From NCBI RefSeq assembly GCF_023016285.1, contig NZ_CP095413.1, positions 806,001-870,000 on the forward strand: a DNA stretch of 64,000 nt, given 5' to 3'. This document shows, piece after piece, positions 33,902 to 43,565 of this stretch (the first letter of the stretch is position 1; each line of letters begins with the position of its first letter). Made by a program: the position numbers and the translations under genes. This DNA is from Muricauda sp. SCSIO 64092. GTDB taxonomy: Bacteria; Bacteroidota; Bacteroidia; Flavobacteriales; Flavobacteriaceae. The notes under the pieces are model-generated. The model saw only the letters and a program-made list of their open reading frames with translations. It had not been told where the DNA came from and made no database searches.

Positions 33902-34474
33902 CTATTTGTTCTTGGACCGTAAATGGGTCGATAATCCTTTTAATTTTAAGTTTTCCTGTAACAATTTCCTTGCCTTAAACAATTGGGATTTGGACGTTCC
34001 TTCCGAAATGTTCAGCATGTCCGCTATTTCATGGTGTTTGTATCCTTCAACGGCATAGAGCACGAAAACCATTTTATATCCTTCTGGTAATGCATCTATC
34101 AACCTTTGAATGTATTCCACGTCCATTAAGGATGCATCTGAATGGGAATCCATTTGATTTAAATCCACCATCTCATCATCATACACCACAAATTGCCGTT
34201 TTCTTAGGTGGGAGATACTTTCCCTCACCATAATCTTTCGAATCCAGCCCTCAAAACTGCCCCGGTGCTCAAAAGCATCAAGATTCTTAAAAGCTTTTAC
34301 AAATCCGTTCACCATAACATCTTCGGCGTAATGCAAATCTTTGATATACTGACGGCAAACACTTAGCATTTTGGGGGCAAACCTATCATAAATGGCCTTT
34401 TGCGCCCCTTGACTCCCGGCAATGGCCCGTTTTATCAATTGCTTTTCATTACTATAAAAAGAGATGACTTTCAA
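33902..34474 (-). CDS. ECF-type RNA polymerase sigma factor
   Basis: 190 residues. The region 2 helix contains KAIYDRFAPKMLSVCRQYI and DAEDVMVNGFVKAFKNL-like sequence (AEDVMVNGFVKAF), and region 4 the helix-turn-helix YKHHEIADMLNISEGTSKSQ, with LPEGYKMVFVLYAVEGY before it. This is the two-domain architecture of ECF sigma-70 factors. The following gene is its likely membrane regulator and the barrel protein a possible target. The inducing signal is not apparent. Confidence 0.93.
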   Translation of the reverse strand: MKVISFYSNEKQLIKRAIAGSQGAQKAIYDRFAPKMLSVCRQYIKDLHYAEDVMVNGFVKAFKNLDAFEHRGSFEGWIRKIMVRESISHLRKRQFVVYDDEMVDLNQMDSHSDASLMDVEYIQRLIDALPEGYKMVFVLYAVEGYKHHEIADMLNISEGTSKSQLFKARKLLQENLKLKGLSTHLRSKNK

Positions 34475-34546
34475 TGGTTCTCGATTTGTCTTCTATTAGT
34501 ACAGACGTCAGTAGTTTATAAACGGTTGCCCAAATTTCAAAAAAAA

Positions 34547-35530
34547 CTACTTTTTTCGGTCAACAACATAGTTCACCATAAGGGTAAGCGCTGCTTTGTA
34601 ATCCGAATTTGGGTAGTTGTTGAGGATTTCCAAAGCTTCATCCTTAAATTCCATCATTTTGGAAACCGCATAATCCAACCCTCCCATTTCCTTGACATAG
34701 GCAATCACTTCTTTGACCCGTTTTTTGTCCTTATTGTGATTTTTAATGGAATTGATGAGCCACTTTCTATTTGCTTTATCGCTTCGATTTAAGGCATAAA
34801 TCAAAGGAAGGGTCATTTTTTGTTCTTTAATGTCTATTCCGGTAGGTTTACCTATTTGCTCGGTTCCGTAATCAAATAGGTCGTCCTTTATCTGGAATGC
34901 CATGCCACACAATTCACCAAACTTCCTAAAGATCCCCACTTCTTCGGAATTAGGTCTTACGGAAGCGGCACCCATGCTACAGCAAGCGGCGATCAATGTT
35001 GCGGTCTTCTGTCTTATGATATCATAGTAGACTTCCTCCGTGATATCCAAAAGCCGGGCCTTTTCAATTTGTAAGAGCTCCCCTTCGCTCATGGATTTAA
35101 CCGAATCCGATATAATTTGAAGCAGGTCATAATCCCCTTTTTCCAGGGAAACCAATAGCCCTTTTGAAAAGAGGTAATCCCCAACCAAAACCGCAATTTT
35201 ATTTTTCCATAGGGCATTTATCGAAAAAAACCCACGACGCTTATAGCTTTCGTCCACCACATCATCATGTACCAGACTGGCCGTGTGTATCAGCTCTATA
35301 ATGGAAGCTCCCGTATAGGTCCGTTCAGCGACTTCGCCTTGGTTCAGCATTTTTGCCGTTAAAAAAACGAACATGGGACGCATCTGTTTTCCCTTCCTGT
35401 TTACAATATAATAGGTAATACGATTGAGCAAGGCCACTTTAGAAGACATGGACTCATAAAACTTTTGTTCAAAAAGTTCCATTTCCCGTTCTATAGGCTC
35501 CCGTATTTGCGATACGATTTTCCGAGACAC
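34547..35530 (-). CDS. Trans-polyprenyl diphosphate synthase (octaprenyl-type)
   Basis: 327 residues. The first aspartate-rich motif is DDVVD (89-93, in SLVHDDVVDESYKRRG), the second DDLFD (216-220, in FQIKDDLFDYG). Both are complete, and the family's GKQMRP is at 47-52. It extends allylic diphosphates with isopentenyl diphosphate to make a long chain, probably the menaquinone side chain in this phylum. Chain length is not certain from sequence. The start is a GTG at 35530; no ATG fits better before the conserved first helix. Closest to IspB of other bacteria. Confidence 0.93.
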   Translation of the reverse strand: MSRKIVSQIREPIEREMELFEQKFYESMSSKVALLNRITYYIVNRKGKQMRPMFVFLTAKMLNQGEVAERTYTGASIIELIHTASLVHDDVVDESYKRRGFFSINALWKNKIAVLVGDYLFSKGLLVSLEKGDYDLLQIISDSVKSMSEGELLQIEKARLLDITEEVYYDIIRQKTATLIAACCSMGAASVRPNSEEVGIFRKFGELCGMAFQIKDDLFDYGTEQIGKPTGIDIKEQKMTLPLIYALNRSDKANRKWLINSIKNHNKDKKRVKEVIAYVKEMGGLDYAVSKMMEFKDEALEILNNYPNSDYKAALTLMVNYVVDRKK

Positions 35531-35655
35531 GTACTACTATATTTTACACAGAAAATCAAAAGTATGGAAAAGCCGAATGTTTTATGGGCATTATGCATAG
35601 ATTTCGACTTTTGATGGAAAACCATGGACAATACGTAAAAGCAAAGCTTTTAAAC

Positions 35656-36696
35656 TTAGCCTTTATTGGCCAATTGGCCACAGGCCGCATCAATATCCTT
35701 TCCCCTTGATCTTCGTATGGTTACCGTTATATGATTTTTCTCCAAAGTATGCACATACCGTTGAATTGCCTCTTCGGATGCTTGGGAAAACTCCCCATCA
35801 TCAATAGGATTATACTCAATAAGATTGACTTTTGAAGGTGCAAAACGACAAAACTTCACCAGGGCATCAACATCTTTTTGGGTATCGTTGATGCCTTCCC
35901 AAACCACATACTCATAGGTAATCCTCTTTTTTGTTTTTTGGTACCAGTACTGTAGGGACTCCCTTAAATCCGAAAGTGGAAAAGTGGCATTAAAGGGCAT
36001 AATGGAGGTGCGCAGTTCATCTATGGCGGAATGTAGGGAGACCGCCAAATTAAATTTTACCCCTTCGTCGGCCATTTTTTTAATCATCTTTGGAACACCA
36101 GAGGTAGAAACCGTGATTCTTTTTGGGGACATTCCAAGACCATCCGGGGAGGTAATCTTATCAATGGCCTTCAATACATTGTTGTAATTCATTAAGGGTT
36201 CCCCCATCCCCATAAAAACAATATTGCTCAAAGGCCTATCAAAATACAGTTTGCTTTGATTGTCAATAGCGACCACTTGATCATAGATTTCATCCGGGTT
36301 AAGGTTCCGCATACGCTTTAAACGCGCAGTGGCACAAAATTTACAATCCAAACTGCAGCCTACTTGACTGGAAACACAGGCTGTTGTCCTTGTATCGGTT
36401 GGAATAAGGACGGACTCCACCACCAAATCGTCATGCAACTGTACGGCATTCTTAATGGTGCCATCATTGCTTCGTTGCATCTGGTCCACCCGAATATGAT
36501 TGATAACGAAATAATCCTCCAACATTTGCCGGGTTTCCTTGGAGAGATTGGTCATTCCATCAAAGGAATAGGCCGATTTTTGCCAGAGCCATTCGTATAC
36601 CTGATTTCCGCGAAATGCCTTATCCCCTTTTGAAACAAAGAAATGCCGTAGCTGTTCCCTGGTCAATGCGCGTATATCTTTTTTGGTTTCTGGCAT
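35656..36696 (-). CDS. rlmN: Dual-specificity rRNA/tRNA adenine-C2 methyltransferase
   Basis: 346 residues from the ATG at 36696. The radical-SAM cluster motif is CSLDCKFC (Cys at 114, 118 and 121), with ACVSSQVG before it, FMGMGEPLMNY, and the late ACGQL carrying the second reactive Cys. RlmN methylates C2 of A2503 in 23S rRNA and of A37 in some tRNAs. An upstream ATG at 36732 lies inside the terminator region of queA and precedes no conserved sequence, so the later start is chosen. Confidence 0.95.
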   Translation of the reverse strand: MPETKKDIRALTREQLRHFFVSKGDKAFRGNQVYEWLWQKSAYSFDGMTNLSKETRQMLEDYFVINHIRVDQMQRSNDGTIKNAVQLHDDLVVESVLIPTDTRTTACVSSQVGCSLDCKFCATARLKRMRNLNPDEIYDQVVAIDNQSKLYFDRPLSNIVFMGMGEPLMNYNNVLKAIDKITSPDGLGMSPKRITVSTSGVPKMIKKMADEGVKFNLAVSLHSAIDELRTSIMPFNATFPLSDLRESLQYWYQKTKKRITYEYVVWEGINDTQKDVDALVKFCRFAPSKVNLIEYNPIDDGEFSQASEEAIQRYVHTLEKNHITVTIRRSRGKDIDAACGQLANKG

Positions 36697-36715
36697 AGGG
36701 GCAAAGTTAGAAAAG

Positions 36716-36745
36716 AAAAATCCCGATCGCATATCGGGATTTTTT
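36716..36745 (-). terminator. Intrinsic terminator after queA
   Basis: AATCCCGAT (36719-36727), a 5-base loop and ATCGGGATT (36733-36741), with A and T tracts on both sides. On the minus strand it follows the queA stop by about 45 bases and precedes rlmN, separating the two transcripts. Confidence 0.85.
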
Positions 36746-36789
36746 TATTGTCCGGTTCACAATAGCACTGGAAACCATGCTGTTTTACC

Positions 36790-37839
36790 TTATAGAATCA
36801 GCATGGCATCGCCATAGGAATAAAATCGGTACTGCTCCAAAATGGCCTGTTTGTAGGCTTTCTTCATTAAATCGTGCCCAACAAAAGCTGAAATCATCAT
36901 CAATAAAGTCGACTTTGGCAAATGGAAATTGGTGATCATACAATCGGCAATACTAAAATCGTACGGAGGGAAAATAAACTTATTGGTCCACCCCTCAAAG
37001 GTATTTAAAGTGCGTTCTGAGGAAACTGCGCTCTCCAATCCACGCATAACGGTGGTTCCTACGGCACAAACCTTCTTTTTATTGGCCTTGGCATTATTTA
37101 CCACCTCAGTGGCCTTCTCATCGATCACCAATTCCTCACTGTCCATTTTGTGCTTGGAAAGGTCTTCTACCTCAACCGGATTAAAAGTACCCAAACCTAC
37201 GTGCAAGGTTACCTCGGCAAAATCCACACCTTTGATCTCCAGCCGTTTCAATAGGTGCTTGGAAAAGTGAAGGCCTGCTGTTGGAGCTGCCACGGCACCC
37301 TCGTGCTTGGCATATATGGTCTGATAGCGCTCCTCATCCTCAGGGGTGACCTCCCTTTTGATGTACTTGGGCAATGGGGTTTCCCCAAGCTCACGCAGTT
37401 TTCTCCTGAAGTCGGTGTAGGAACCATCATAGAGAAAACGTAGGGTCCTCCCACGGGAAGTGGTATTATCTATGACCTCTGCCACCAAACTTTCATCGTC
37501 CCCAAAGTAGAGTTTGTTGCCAATCCTTATTTTACGTGCCGGATCGACCAACACATCCCAAAGTCTTTGTTCATCATTCAATTCGCGTAACAAGAATACT
37601 TCAATTCGCGCCCCGGTCTTTTCCTTATTTCCATAAAGCCTTGCAGGAAATACCTTGGTATTGTTAAGGACCATTACATCGCCCTCATCAAAATACTCGA
37701 TAAGGTCCTTGAACATTCTATGTTCAATTTTCCCGGTTTCCCTATGGATAACCATTAATCTGGATTCATCTCTATTTTCTGCTGGATACTCTGCCAAAAG
37801 CTCCTTAGGGAGCTCAAAATTGAAGTTGGACAATTTCAT
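36790..37839 (-). CDS. queA: S-adenosylmethionine:tRNA ribosyltransferase-isomerase
   Basis: 349 residues, full length. The start [21 protein letters not shown], then [31 protein letters not shown] and [10 protein letters not shown] are QueA signatures. It transfers the ribosyl part of SAM to preQ1 in tRNA to form epoxyqueuosine, so the organism makes queuosine. It lies 80 bases after aroA on the same strand and ends in its own terminator. Confidence 0.96.
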   Translation of the reverse strand: MKLSNFNFELPKELLAEYPAENRDESRLMVIHRETGKIEHRMFKDLIEYFDEGDVMVLNNTKVFPARLYGNKEKTGARIEVFLLRELNDEQRLWDVLVDPARKIRIGNKLYFGDDESLVAEVIDNTTSRGRTLRFLYDGSYTDFRRKLRELGETPLPKYIKREVTPEDEERYQTIYAKHEGAVAAPTAGLHFSKHLLKRLEIKGVDFAEVTLHVGLGTFNPVEVEDLSKHKMDSEELVIDEKATEVVNNAKANKKKVCAVGTTVMRGLESAVSSERTLNTFEGWTNKFIFPPYDFSIADCMITNFHLPKSTLLMMISAFVGHDLMKKAYKQAILEQYRFYSYGDAMLIL

Positions 37840-37919
37840 CTTATCGAATGATTTTTTTTAAGGAGCGCAAATATACAATCTGGCCTAAGGCGTTGTCAAG
37901 TAAAACCCGTATTAATTCC

Positions 37920-39149
37920 TTAGGCATGGGAAACTTTAAAGCCTACTTTTTTCATATGGTTCCAAAAATCCGGATAGGATTTTGAAACCACACCGGCATC
38001 GTTCACCATTAAATCAATCTTCAATGCCAAAGGGGCAAAGGCCATGGCCATTCTATGATCGTTATAGGTATCCACTGCTACATTTTCATTTAGTTGGGAA
38101 GTGGTCTGCAATGCTAAACTTTCGTGGTCTATGACAACTGATGCACCAAACTTTTCAAGTTCTGTTTTCATGGCTGCCAAACGATCCGTCTCTTTAATGG
38201 GCAAGGTATGAAGGCCCGTTAAACGGCATTCCATTCCAAGACCAAAACAGGTCACGGCAATGGTCTGTGCAATATCCGGTGCGTTGGAAAGATCGTAATG
38301 CAGGGGTTTTGGTGTATGCTTTTGTGTTTTTTTAAGGACAATTGAATTACGGGCAAAATCGGTATCCACTCCAAAGTCCTTATAGATTTCCGAAAGTACG
38401 CTATCACCCTGGAGGGAATTGCGTTTGTAGGACGACAGTTTTATTTCTGAACCCAATGCTGCCAATGCAGCGATACTGTAGTAGTAGCTTGCCGCACTCC
38501 AATCCGATTCCACCACAAGATTTAAGGGCCCAATTTTAGGTTGGGGATGGATTCTTATTTGATTCCCCTGGAAGGATGTCCCTACCCCAAGTTCCTTTAA
38601 GAGGCCAAGCGTCATTTTTATGTACGGTACGGAAGTAATTTTCCCTATCAAATCGATAGTCAATCCATTTTCCAAACTTGGCGCCACAAGACATAGGGAT
38701 GAGATGTACTGGCTACTGATATCGGCGGGTAGGCCAACCATGGATTCCTTTATTTTTTTGCCCTTGATTTTCAAGGGTGGATATCCTTCATTTTCCTGGT
38801 ATTCAATATCGGCCCCCAACCCTTTCAATGCATCGACCAATACCTTTATAGGTCGCTGCTTCATACGCTTAGAACCGGTCAATAGCACTTCTTTTCCTTC
38901 TTGGGAAGCAAAGTAGGAGGTCAAAAAACGCATTGCGGTGCCTGCATGGTGAATGTCCACCACCCCTTTGGAAATTGCCAACCCTTTTTGCATTACTTCC
39001 GCATCATCGGAATTAGACCCGTTCTCAATCCCTAAATTTGGGAACAAGGCCTGTAACAGCAAAAGGCGATTGGTTTCGCTTTTAGATCCCGTTATGGCAA
39101 TTTCTGAGTCAAGGACAGTATTGGAAGGTGCTGAGAGATGGAGTTTCAA
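37920..39149 (-). CDS. aroA: 3-phosphoshikimate 1-carboxyvinyltransferase (EPSP synthase)
   Basis: 409 residues. It joins PEP to shikimate-3-phosphate, the sixth step of the shikimate pathway. The phosphate-binding GSKSETNR (21-28) corresponds to the usual GSKSxSNR with Thr for the second Ser. AGTAMRF, SDWSAASYYY, ALPIKETDRL-like sequence (LPIKETDRLAAM) and DHRMAMAFA are present. It is upstream of queA and downstream of the MazG-like gene, away from the aromatic operon at 48-52 kb. Confidence 0.95.
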   Translation of the reverse strand: MKLHLSAPSNTVLDSEIAITGSKSETNRLLLLQALFPNLGIENGSNSDDAEVMQKGLAISKGVVDIHHAGTAMRFLTSYFASQEGKEVLLTGSKRMKQRPIKVLVDALKGLGADIEYQENEGYPPLKIKGKKIKESMVGLPADISSQYISSLCLVAPSLENGLTIDLIGKITSVPYIKMTLGLLKELGVGTSFQGNQIRIHPQPKIGPLNLVVESDWSAASYYYSIAALAALGSEIKLSSYKRNSLQGDSVLSEIYKDFGVDTDFARNSIVLKKTQKHTPKPLHYDLSNAPDIAQTIAVTCFGLGMECRLTGLHTLPIKETDRLAAMKTELEKFGASVVIDHESLALQTTSQLNENVAVDTYNDHRMAMAFAPLALKIDLMVNDAGVVSKSYPDFWNHMKKVGFKVSHA

Positions 39150-39191
39150 ATTGGACCTTTTATTGGATTAAACAAAAGCCCAAATATAGAT

Positions 39192-39518
39192 TTATTTGAG
39201 CTTTTGATTGTTATGGTGCCTATCGTGATCTCTATTGGTCTTGATTTCCAATTTTTTTTCAAAGGATTGTTGCAAATCCACCCCAGTCTGGTTGGCTAGA
39301 CAGAGTACCACAAAAAGGACATCGGCCAATTCTTCTCCTAAATCCTTGTCCTTGTCCGATTCTTTTTCACTCTGCTCTCCATATCTCCGGGCAATGATAC
39401 GCGCGACCTCGCCTACTTCCTCCGTTAGTTGGGCCATATTGGTAAGTTCGTTGAAATAACGGACGCCGTGGGCCTTTATCCACGCGTCCACAGCTTTTTG
39501 CGCATTTTGGATGTTCAT
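39192..39518 (-). CDS. MazG-like nucleotide pyrophosphohydrolase
   Basis: 108 residues, one all-alpha NTP-pyrophosphatase domain. The metal-binding acids are in LTEEVGEVAR (Glu33/34 and 37) and GEELADVLF (Glu62, Glu63, Asp66), the ExxE-ExxD pattern of single-domain MazG/dCTPase-like enzymes. It probably clears non-canonical or surplus nucleotides in the cytoplasm. It begins 43 bases before aroA and may share its transcript. Confidence 0.88.
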   Translation of the reverse strand: MNIQNAQKAVDAWIKAHGVRYFNELTNMAQLTEEVGEVARIIARRYGEQSEKESDKDKDLGEELADVLFVVLCLANQTGVDLQQSFEKKLEIKTNRDHDRHHNNQKLK

Positions 39519-39555
39519 TGTTCCATTTTTGACAAATGTATGAAGTAGGACAGAA

Positions 39556-41514
39556 CTATACCCTCTCCAAAACGATATAGGACTGGTTTTGGATTTCTAC
39601 GGCTTTTCCAAAGAATGTTTTAATAAGTTCATAGGCCTTACTATTGATTTGGGTTGCATTTAACGAAAACTCAAAGGATACACTGACCCTTCCAAATTCT
39701 TCGCTACTATCCAATTTTAGAAGACCCGCCTCCCCCGGTAATTGCAGGCCCATTTTTTCCGGTAGGCTCTTGACCTTATAACCCTCGGGAACAGCCATGG
39801 ACAGGGCAAACTCATATTTTCTGGGGTAACCGAAATCTACGGGATAGTTTCGTTCCTCCGCTTTAAAAGGATTCTCATCAAAAAACCTTATTAGGAATGG
39901 ATTAACAAAAATTTCCTGCTCTTTAAAGATATCCTCCAACTCAAATTTAAATTGTTGGATAAGTCTTTTTTCATTTGAGTTTTGCTCGTTTATTACGTGG
40001 TCGGTGATAAAAATATCGTCCTCAAAATTGCCTTCCGCTTCCGAAACATAGGTATCTTCATCCATTTCACTTAACTTCTTACGTTGGCGGATACTTTCAT
40101 AACCCGTGCTGATATCGTTGAACCCCCCTTTTGCAATTCCATTTTCCAGATCATAACTGATCTGTGCCCTAATGACCCTTTTGTTATCTACTTCCGGCAC
40201 TATGTTTTGCCAATAGCTTTCACTATCAAAATCCATGACACGACCATAATAGTTGAGACATCGATAGGGCAACATCCCAAAAGGAACAAATTTATCCGTG
40301 GCATCCAATAAATAGTCTTGTCCCTCTATGGTGGCTTTGGCCAAAATGTAATTGAAATCCGATATGACCGGATGTGTCTTTTTTGGCAATCCATGATTAC
40401 GGGTGCTGGACATCATCATTTTGGTCTCAATTCCTGCTGCATTAAGAAGATTGATGAGCGTAATGTTAATTTCCGCAATGCTTCCTTTACCTTCCTCAAA
40501 GGCTTTTTTGACCTTGTTATCCCGCCAAAGTCTATATTTTTTATTCCATGTATAATGGTTTTGAACAAAAGAATAGATGTTTTTGGCCCTTTCCATAGGC
40601 GTCCCTTGGGTCAATAATTCCGCAGGAACATTTTTTTCGAAAAAATTCTTTTTGCGCAGTTGTTGGCCTATATTTTTTTCGGTCCTAAATTCCTCGTCCA
40701 CATCTTTCCAGGTTTTGGTGAACTTTCTTTTTGCCCCTTTAAAAGTGGTATATTGGGATAGTTGGAACTCCAGGTTTGAGCGATAGTTGCTGCTTGAAAG
40801 CATAAATGCTTCCGATTCCTTAAAAGCAGGAACATCCTGCATGGCATATTTGAGGACCTCGCATGAAGCTTCATTCGGAACCCATGAAACGGAAAAGCAG
40901 TTCTTTTCAACTTTGGCGTCGTTAAGATCGAGTTTGATACTCCCTATTAAAGTTCTATTGTAGACCCAATTACCCGGTATTTTGGCATTGTATTCCGTGT
41001 AGACTTTTGGAATGTCGGCCTGAAATTTCCAACCGGAAAGATTGAAAAAGAAAGGGGATTCCACCTCATAGGTATACTCCAGAATTGAGCCCACGGATAT
41101 CTTGGGAAAAGTGAACTTTTTGGCAGACCATCTTTCAGAAAGGTCCACATCATATACTTGGGATTTTTTTACATAGTCCTTCACGATCCCGTTATGGGTC
41201 AATGCCACTATTTTCTCCACCTTTTCCGTTAGATCTTCATTGTGGTAATAGGGTATTTCTATGGTAGCATGGTCAAAACCTTCCTTTTTTAGGATTTTGA
41301 CCTTTGCATGGTATCGGGTGATCAATCGAATGTAGCGTCCCCTTTCTTGAAAGAAATTCTCCCCTTTTTCAAAGAGATAGACCGCATTGGCAGTAGTATC
41401 CTTATCAAAACGGATAAACTCTTTTTCCGCTTTGGACAGCATCCCAAATGTAGTACTGGATTGGCCGAACAAGGCCGTACAGGACAATAGTACAAAAACA
41501 ACCGATATTCTCAT
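39556..41514 (-). CDS. DUF3857 protein with degenerate transglutaminase-like domain (paralogue 3)
   Basis: 652 residues. Signal peptide 1-18 (ending LFGQ), a DUF3857 beta domain at about 45-200, then a transglutaminase-like fold around 300-410. The catalytic triad is not complete: the segment that should hold GDCxD reads GSIAE (344-348, Ile346 at the Cys position), the His position is Asn388 (SDFNYI), and only the Asp is kept (LLDATDKF, Asp404). It should therefore bind, not cleave or cross-link. The rest is beta-rich and periplasmic or surface-exposed. It is third in a tandem series, 11 bases after the next paralogue. Confidence 0.85.
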   Translation of the reverse strand: MRISVVFVLLSCTALFGQSSTTFGMLSKAEKEFIRFDKDTTANAVYLFEKGENFFQERGRYIRLITRYHAKVKILKKEGFDHATIEIPYYHNEDLTEKVEKIVALTHNGIVKDYVKKSQVYDVDLSERWSAKKFTFPKISVGSILEYTYEVESPFFFNLSGWKFQADIPKVYTEYNAKIPGNWVYNRTLIGSIKLDLNDAKVEKNCFSVSWVPNEASCEVLKYAMQDVPAFKESEAFMLSSSNYRSNLEFQLSQYTTFKGAKRKFTKTWKDVDEEFRTEKNIGQQLRKKNFFEKNVPAELLTQGTPMERAKNIYSFVQNHYTWNKKYRLWRDNKVKKAFEEGKGSIAEINITLINLLNAAGIETKMMMSSTRNHGLPKKTHPVISDFNYILAKATIEGQDYLLDATDKFVPFGMLPYRCLNYYGRVMDFDSESYWQNIVPEVDNKRVIRAQISYDLENGIAKGGFNDISTGYESIRQRKKLSEMDEDTYVSEAEGNFEDDIFITDHVINEQNSNEKRLIQQFKFELEDIFKEQEIFVNPFLIRFFDENPFKAEERNYPVDFGYPRKYEFALSMAVPEGYKVKSLPEKMGLQLPGEAGLLKLDSSEEFGRVSVSFEFSLNATQINSKAYELIKTFFGKAVEIQNQSYIVLERV

Positions 41515-41525
41515 TGGTCGCTCTA

Positions 41526-43565
41526 TTATACTTTTTTTATCAAAACTACTTTTTCGTTGAGCTTGTTGACCATTTGTTTGAAAAATTCCTTTAAGGATTG
41601 GTATTCATTCGCAGGAAAAATAGCCCTGTTTATCTTTACATCTTTTACTATCTGCAGACCTGCGGGCGTTTCTTGCACCATATAGGTAAACAGACCGTAG
41701 CCATTTGGCAGGGCCAGTTTCATGGCTTCTGGCTTTGATTCCAAAATGTACCCAGGTGGATATTTTATCATTACTATGCATTTATCCTCCCACGGGGTCA
41801 CAAAATCAATAGGATATACCCGCTCATCCAGTTTAAAAGGGTTTTCGTCCTCTGTCTCGAACAACATGGGGCTGAAATACATCCTGTTATTGACAATATC
41901 CACAACCCCATCATGTACTATTTCATAGCTTTCCTGAATATCCTTTCCTATGATTTCGTGATTTTTTATGGTATATCCATCTATTTGTGCACCACCCTTT
42001 TTATATTCTAAATCCTCTAAATACGTTTCCTCTTCCTGGCCAAGATATTTGTTTCTGAACCTATAAGCAGCGTAACCGGAATACATGTTGCGTATACGCC
42101 CTTCAACACTGCCTTCCCCGGTAATATTGACCATTATTTGTTCTGAATTGAAAGCCTTTTCACGGGCATTCATATCTATCGATGAGGACATTCCATTCTC
42201 TCCAATGACAAGCCCCATCCAATTCAGTGCCCTAGTGGGCAAAAGATTGGGCTGAGCAAACTTATTGGTAGCATCCATTAGTACGGTTTGCCCATCAATA
42301 TTGGCCGAAGCCACCACATAATTAAAGCCTTCCCGGGTAGGAAACATGGGTACGCCATTATCCCTGGTACTGACCAAAACGGGATTGGCCTTTACACCAG
42401 ATTCCTTTAGCATGGCAACTAACAATAAATTGATATCGGCCACATTTCCCATCTTTTCCGCATAGGCTTTTTTAATGCCGAGATCTGTGTACTTTCCAAA
42501 ATAAGAATTCCAGTTCATGTGGTTACGTACATGATCAAATATCCGCACCAATTTTTCCTTATCATTGGTGGTCCCTTCAATCACGGTTGCCAAATCTTCC
42601 TTAAAAAATCTCCGTTGGTTCAATTGTCGGCCAAAATTGTCGCTATCATAGATTTTCCTTGCGACCTCTTCCCATGTGGTAGCATAAGGTTTCATGGGTT
42701 CATTGGGGTAGTTAATGTACTTTAGCTCATAATCTATGGCCGTACGGTAATTCTCCATGCTATTGACGTAAGGCTCCTCTACCAAAGCGGGCACCTTCCT
42801 CATTACCACTGTGGATATGTTCTTGGTAAATGTTAGGGACTGCTGCCTGTAAGAGGTGTTCACCATGTGACTCCCTTCGCGTGATTTATTGGTATAATTG
42901 ATCTGGCCCTGTTCCGTACTTTGATTGGGGTGGACTTCCAAATACCCCTTCATTTTTGGAGTAAAGACAAAATATTCGGGAATCGATACTTTTATTTCCT
43001 GGTATTGGATTGGAATATCATACTGAAGGGAAATCTCATCTATGGTGGTCACATAGGGTGAAGTTAAGGTATATTGGTATTCAATTATACTGCCTTCGGT
43101 TACATTGGGCATGGTAAAACTGACCTCGTTATGGTATTTTGAAACCTCTTTGGTATACGTATCGGAACCTTTAACTTTAGAATCCTCTATCTTTCCATTT
43201 ACTATGTTATAGGTAAAGGCCTTTAGTCCCGAAAACTTTTCCCTATCTCCGCCTGCCTTACCACCAGTGTAGAGCCGTTCGTTTATGGTTGCATGCCCAA
43301 ACCCCTCTTTTTTATAGATTTTTACACGCTCATGTATATCGGTCCTAAGTTCAAAACCCTGGCCCTGTGAGTAATGAAAATATACACGGACCCTTCTGTA
43401 CAGCACGGTGGCAGAAGCCGTGGTATCTTCTGGATATTGTTTTTGTTGCAATTCTTCCTTGGATACTCTTCCAAATTTAACCTCCTGGCCAAGGACACTT
43501 GAAAAAGCCATAACGAGTACGGCCCAATAAAACATTTTTTTCATGGTTACGATTAATTTGATCAT
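41526..43565 (-). CDS. DUF3857 protein with degenerate transglutaminase-like domain (paralogue 2)
   Basis: 679 residues. A signal peptide follows the ATG at 43544 (MKKMFYWAVLVMAFSSVLGQ); the ATG at 43565 overlaps the previous stop (ATGA) and adds seven residues, so either start is possible. The domain plan is as in its neighbours. The active-site equivalent is GNVAD (373-377, Val375 for Cys), Asn415 stands for His (EGFNYVV), and Asp431 is kept (LMDATNKF). It is predicted to be catalytically dead. Paralogues 2 and 3 are closer to each other in these sites than to paralogue 1. Confidence 0.85.
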   Translation of the reverse strand: MIKLIVTMKKMFYWAVLVMAFSSVLGQEVKFGRVSKEELQQKQYPEDTTASATVLYRRVRVYFHYSQGQGFELRTDIHERVKIYKKEGFGHATINERLYTGGKAGGDREKFSGLKAFTYNIVNGKIEDSKVKGSDTYTKEVSKYHNEVSFTMPNVTEGSIIEYQYTLTSPYVTTIDEISLQYDIPIQYQEIKVSIPEYFVFTPKMKGYLEVHPNQSTEQGQINYTNKSREGSHMVNTSYRQQSLTFTKNISTVVMRKVPALVEEPYVNSMENYRTAIDYELKYINYPNEPMKPYATTWEEVARKIYDSDNFGRQLNQRRFFKEDLATVIEGTTNDKEKLVRIFDHVRNHMNWNSYFGKYTDLGIKKAYAEKMGNVADINLLLVAMLKESGVKANPVLVSTRDNGVPMFPTREGFNYVVASANIDGQTVLMDATNKFAQPNLLPTRALNWMGLVIGENGMSSSIDMNAREKAFNSEQIMVNITGEGSVEGRIRNMYSGYAAYRFRNKYLGQEEETYLEDLEYKKGGAQIDGYTIKNHEIIGKDIQESYEIVHDGVVDIVNNRMYFSPMLFETEDENPFKLDERVYPIDFVTPWEDKCIVMIKYPPGYILESKPEAMKLALPNGYGLFTYMVQETPAGLQIVKDVKINRAIFPANEYQSLKEFFKQMVNKLNEKVVLIKKV

